DNA of 64,000 nucleotides from positions 4,340,001-4,404,000 of the forward strand of contig CAXXSX010000002.1 in assembly GCA_963677165.2 (NCBI GenBank), written 5' to 3'. This document shows, in pieces, positions 63,201 through 64,000 of the stretch (positions are counted from its first letter, which is position 1; each line of letters starts with the position of its first letter). This DNA comes from JAFGXT01 sp963677165 (GTDB lineage Bacteria > Verrucomicrobiota > Lentisphaeria > Victivallales > SZUA-371). A program made the translations under genes and the position numbers. The notes beneath the pieces are model-generated. The model saw only the letters and a list, made by a program, of their open reading frames with translations. It had not been told where the DNA came from and did no database searches.

Positions 63201-63335
63201 GATGGCAGAATGTTCGAAATTCTTGTGTTTAACGGAGCTGATATTAATCTTATTTCAGAAGATTTGAGAAAGACCACTCCGTATATCAGAAGGCGGATTG
63301 AAGAGCTTCGCAAGAAGACTTCTGCCGGAAAATAA
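60288..63335 (+). CDS. Large exported ankyrin-repeat protein
   Basis: I chose ATG 60288 because it opens directly with a signal peptide (MKRIVLIVALFFGVQLPAI); ATG 60258 would put ten polar residues before it. The 1015-residue protein has many ankyrin units, for example TELMKACEKGSVKQVKALIESGADVN, TPLMVACALYKSDIVKLLIDKGARI, PPLFVAVYRGDIDLVKLLLKYGANPN and KMLFLLKNGADPN. Two repeat blocks are separated by a less regular stretch near residues 690-780. It is probably a periplasmic or surface protein for protein binding. It is transcribed away from the symporter gene. Ankyrin proteins can be host-directed in gut bacteria, but nothing here proves it. Confidence 0.88.
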   Translation: MKRIVLIVALFFGVQLPAIIIAPDKGVTELMKACEKGSVKQVKALIESGADVNAITTVWHKTALSFALKNPDCLNIVNVLLKNGADPTLPADLWRDLFYQPTDNIPKRAVNLNNTALMLLNGSLDVNVDEVITYAIRCTRDVRVIKWLIDAGVNVNSRTFRRPLLIWARNNEIQKYLLDRGADPNIRDFNNLPAIYYARNLQRLKNLFQYGAKWIVKDDSGQNLNLISQWAEWIDREMLEQAIRHGCKIDRKGLIKIGNNPALPDIYSILADKFSPLPVAEMAQTALRNGRLENFRLLESNMSDSEFSTVNWYNRILGSKLQKEEKLKLLNYLIKKRHVSVNDASPRTHVTSLMCFVKRPETVKFLIEQGAHVNDYDRKGFNALYYLIKAYRWRMKPDERLAVLEVLRKKGATLKQKNKKVNLLIVALSNELEPEIIKRLVELGEDVNFKTQYGVTPLMVACALYKSDIVKLLIDKGARIEDQDDTGWTPLFYACHYFRESRSLSVMTFQPRNRKKSDANDTVQLLLARGARADILDKQGQSVLTEAAAWANAETIRTLIKAGGKKIVNAHDAHNRNAIMYATNLNQDIHVSEVLLKNGANPNSIMKDEKLPERFMRITDLYGFELNKIFQVGFKPEFHNCAGFGWYEPPLFVAVYRGDIDLVKLLLKYGANPNIRYYSYRDIPEDILKIAGRRSDKLKKILIAAGAKTQTRRRETPENLRIKEVMIKANLPPSEIEKFMNPPIPVRSRIPKQTPERIFGDFCKTNNLRAIKEQYNSLLKKTGHPPRLYHAIFCAAEYNSLDVVTFLIERCPDWKNATGNLLLHCAAKNEKHPEVIKFLCSQFPEKVIKGKSYRRSVLFSASSPAIIKYLLSIGFDVNETDDQGESLIFRDALSSDRNWKNKVRFLLKCGADINTRDDSNRTIMDSLYASRRWSSFDDKPREKMLFLLKNGADPNIKCNGKVLLDRAVKHSDGRMFEILVFNGADINLISEDLRKTTPYIRRRIEELRKKTSAGK

Positions 63336-63541
63336 TTTTTTCTATTCTTTTTTGATAACTTTACTGGATTTTTGATTGGGATACCATTATACTTTTAGTT
63401 ATTATTTAAACAAACTTCAAAAAATACAAAAATCACCACGGAGAATGGTGCTGCGTTGCAGCAATGAAGGAGTTGCTTTGCGGCAGTTGTATAAAACATA
63501 ATCACTTAAAACTTGTTTATTTATAAAAATGGAGAGAGATG

Positions 63542-64000
63542 ATGAAAGAATTTTTTCCTGAAGTAAAACAACAGATCAAGTATGAAGGTGCTCAGTCAGA
63601 CAATCCGCTGGCGTTTAAATTCTATAATCCGGACCAGATTGTGGCCGGTAAGAAAATGCGTGATCACCTGCGTTTCGCCATTGCCTACTGGCATACGTTC
63701 CAAGGGGCAGGGGCCGATATGTTTGGATCCGGTACTTATGCGCGTCCGTGGAAGACTAACAGCGACGCATTGGGTGCCGCTGAAGAAACGATGCACGCCG
63801 CGTTTGAATTCTTTACTAAGATCAATGCGGATTATTACTGTTTTCATGATCGCGACATCGCGCCGGAAGGTGAAAGCTTCTCCGAGTCATGCCGTAACCT
63901 CGAACACATTGTTGGTATCGCCAAAGAACTTCAAAAGTCTACAGGAGTAAAACTGCTTTGGGGTACCGCAAACTGTTTCAGTAATCCGCGTTACTCTCAT
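63542..64000 (+). CDS. xylA: Xylose isomerase, N-terminal part (partial)
   Basis: The frame starts at ATG 63542 (a second ATG at 63539 is in frame), after GGAGAGAG, and stays open to the window end (153 residues). The sequence KEFFPEVKQQIKYEGAQSDNPLAFKFYNP, then HLRFAIAYWHTF, GSGTYARPW and the metal-site/catalytic region FHDRDIAPEG match bacterial class II xylose isomerase, with His and Asp of FHDRD conserved. It converts xylose to xylulose in the cytoplasm. The 206-bp upstream gap has no gene. The missing part of the enzyme carries further metal ligands. Confidence 0.95.
   Translation, partial: MKEFFPEVKQQIKYEGAQSDNPLAFKFYNPDQIVAGKKMRDHLRFAIAYWHTFQGAGADMFGSGTYARPWKTNSDALGAAEETMHAAFEFFTKINADYYCFHDRDIAPEGESFSESCRNLEHIVGIAKELQKSTGVKLLWGTANCFSNPRYSH

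Overview
The window looks like a chromosome segment of an anaerobic, glycan-degrading bacterium of the PVC group, most likely Lentisphaeria (Victivallis-like). This is an inference from gene content: a carbohydrate locus that mixes glycosidases with glycyl radical enzymes and uroporphyrinogen-decarboxylase-like proteins, ABC transport proteins with unusual fusions and insertions, and many secreted repeat proteins. No rRNA or other phylogenetic marker is present.

Left host part (1-27155). The 3' end of a GH2 beta-galactosidase and a secreted TPR protein precede a long catabolic region. The first unit (1445-12385) encodes an alpha-L-fucosidase, two URO-D-superfamily proteins, one internally deleted glycyl radical enzyme (GRE) and three full-length GREs. 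A metallophosphoesterase and an SGNH hydrolase follow and end in a clear terminator. The second unit (14590-23025) encodes a binding-protein/permease fusion, a permease with a large periplasmic insert of four repeats, a sialate-O-acetylesterase-like enzyme and a secreted glycosidase-like protein. The same 25-bp promoter-operator, built around the palindrome TTAACACGTGTTAA, lies upstream of both units, so they probably form one regulon. A GH2 beta-mannosidase on the minus strand diverges from an AraC-type regulator. No GRE-activating enzyme and no ABC ATPase is encoded here, so both must come from elsewhere.

Integrated island (27156-53610, 26.4 kb between repeat starts). A tyrosine integrase lies next to a 52-bp copy of the 3' end of tRNA-Pro(GGG), and the intact tRNA is at the other end. 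The element carries a MobF relaxase with accessory genes, a ParA-like ATPase, a replication-type HTH protein, a small HTH protein and a sigma54-activator-like AAA+ protein, but no type IV secretion genes. This is the layout of an integrative mobilizable element. Its cargo looks like defence: (i) a four-gene operon of GHKL ATPase, STAS-like/phosphoribosyltransferase, metallophosphoesterase-phosphoribosyltransferase and ThyX; (ii) a membrane-anchored beta-rich protein; (iii) a NACHT-type NTPase with a C-terminal PD-(D/E)xK-like nuclease; (iv) a helical-repeat protein coupled to a nuclease-like protein; (v) a Ser/Thr kinase followed by an HD phosphohydrolase; (vi) a HepT/MntA toxin-antitoxin pair. 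The first, fourth and fifth modules are the best candidates for undescribed systems.

Right host part (53611-64000). tRNA-Pro is followed by a secretin-like exported protein, an EFR1-type flavodoxin-ferredoxin, an exported alpha-helical protein, an EI24/CysZ-like membrane protein in an operon with a dicarboxylate symporter fused to a solute-binding domain, a 1015-residue secreted ankyrin protein, and the start of xylose isomerase.
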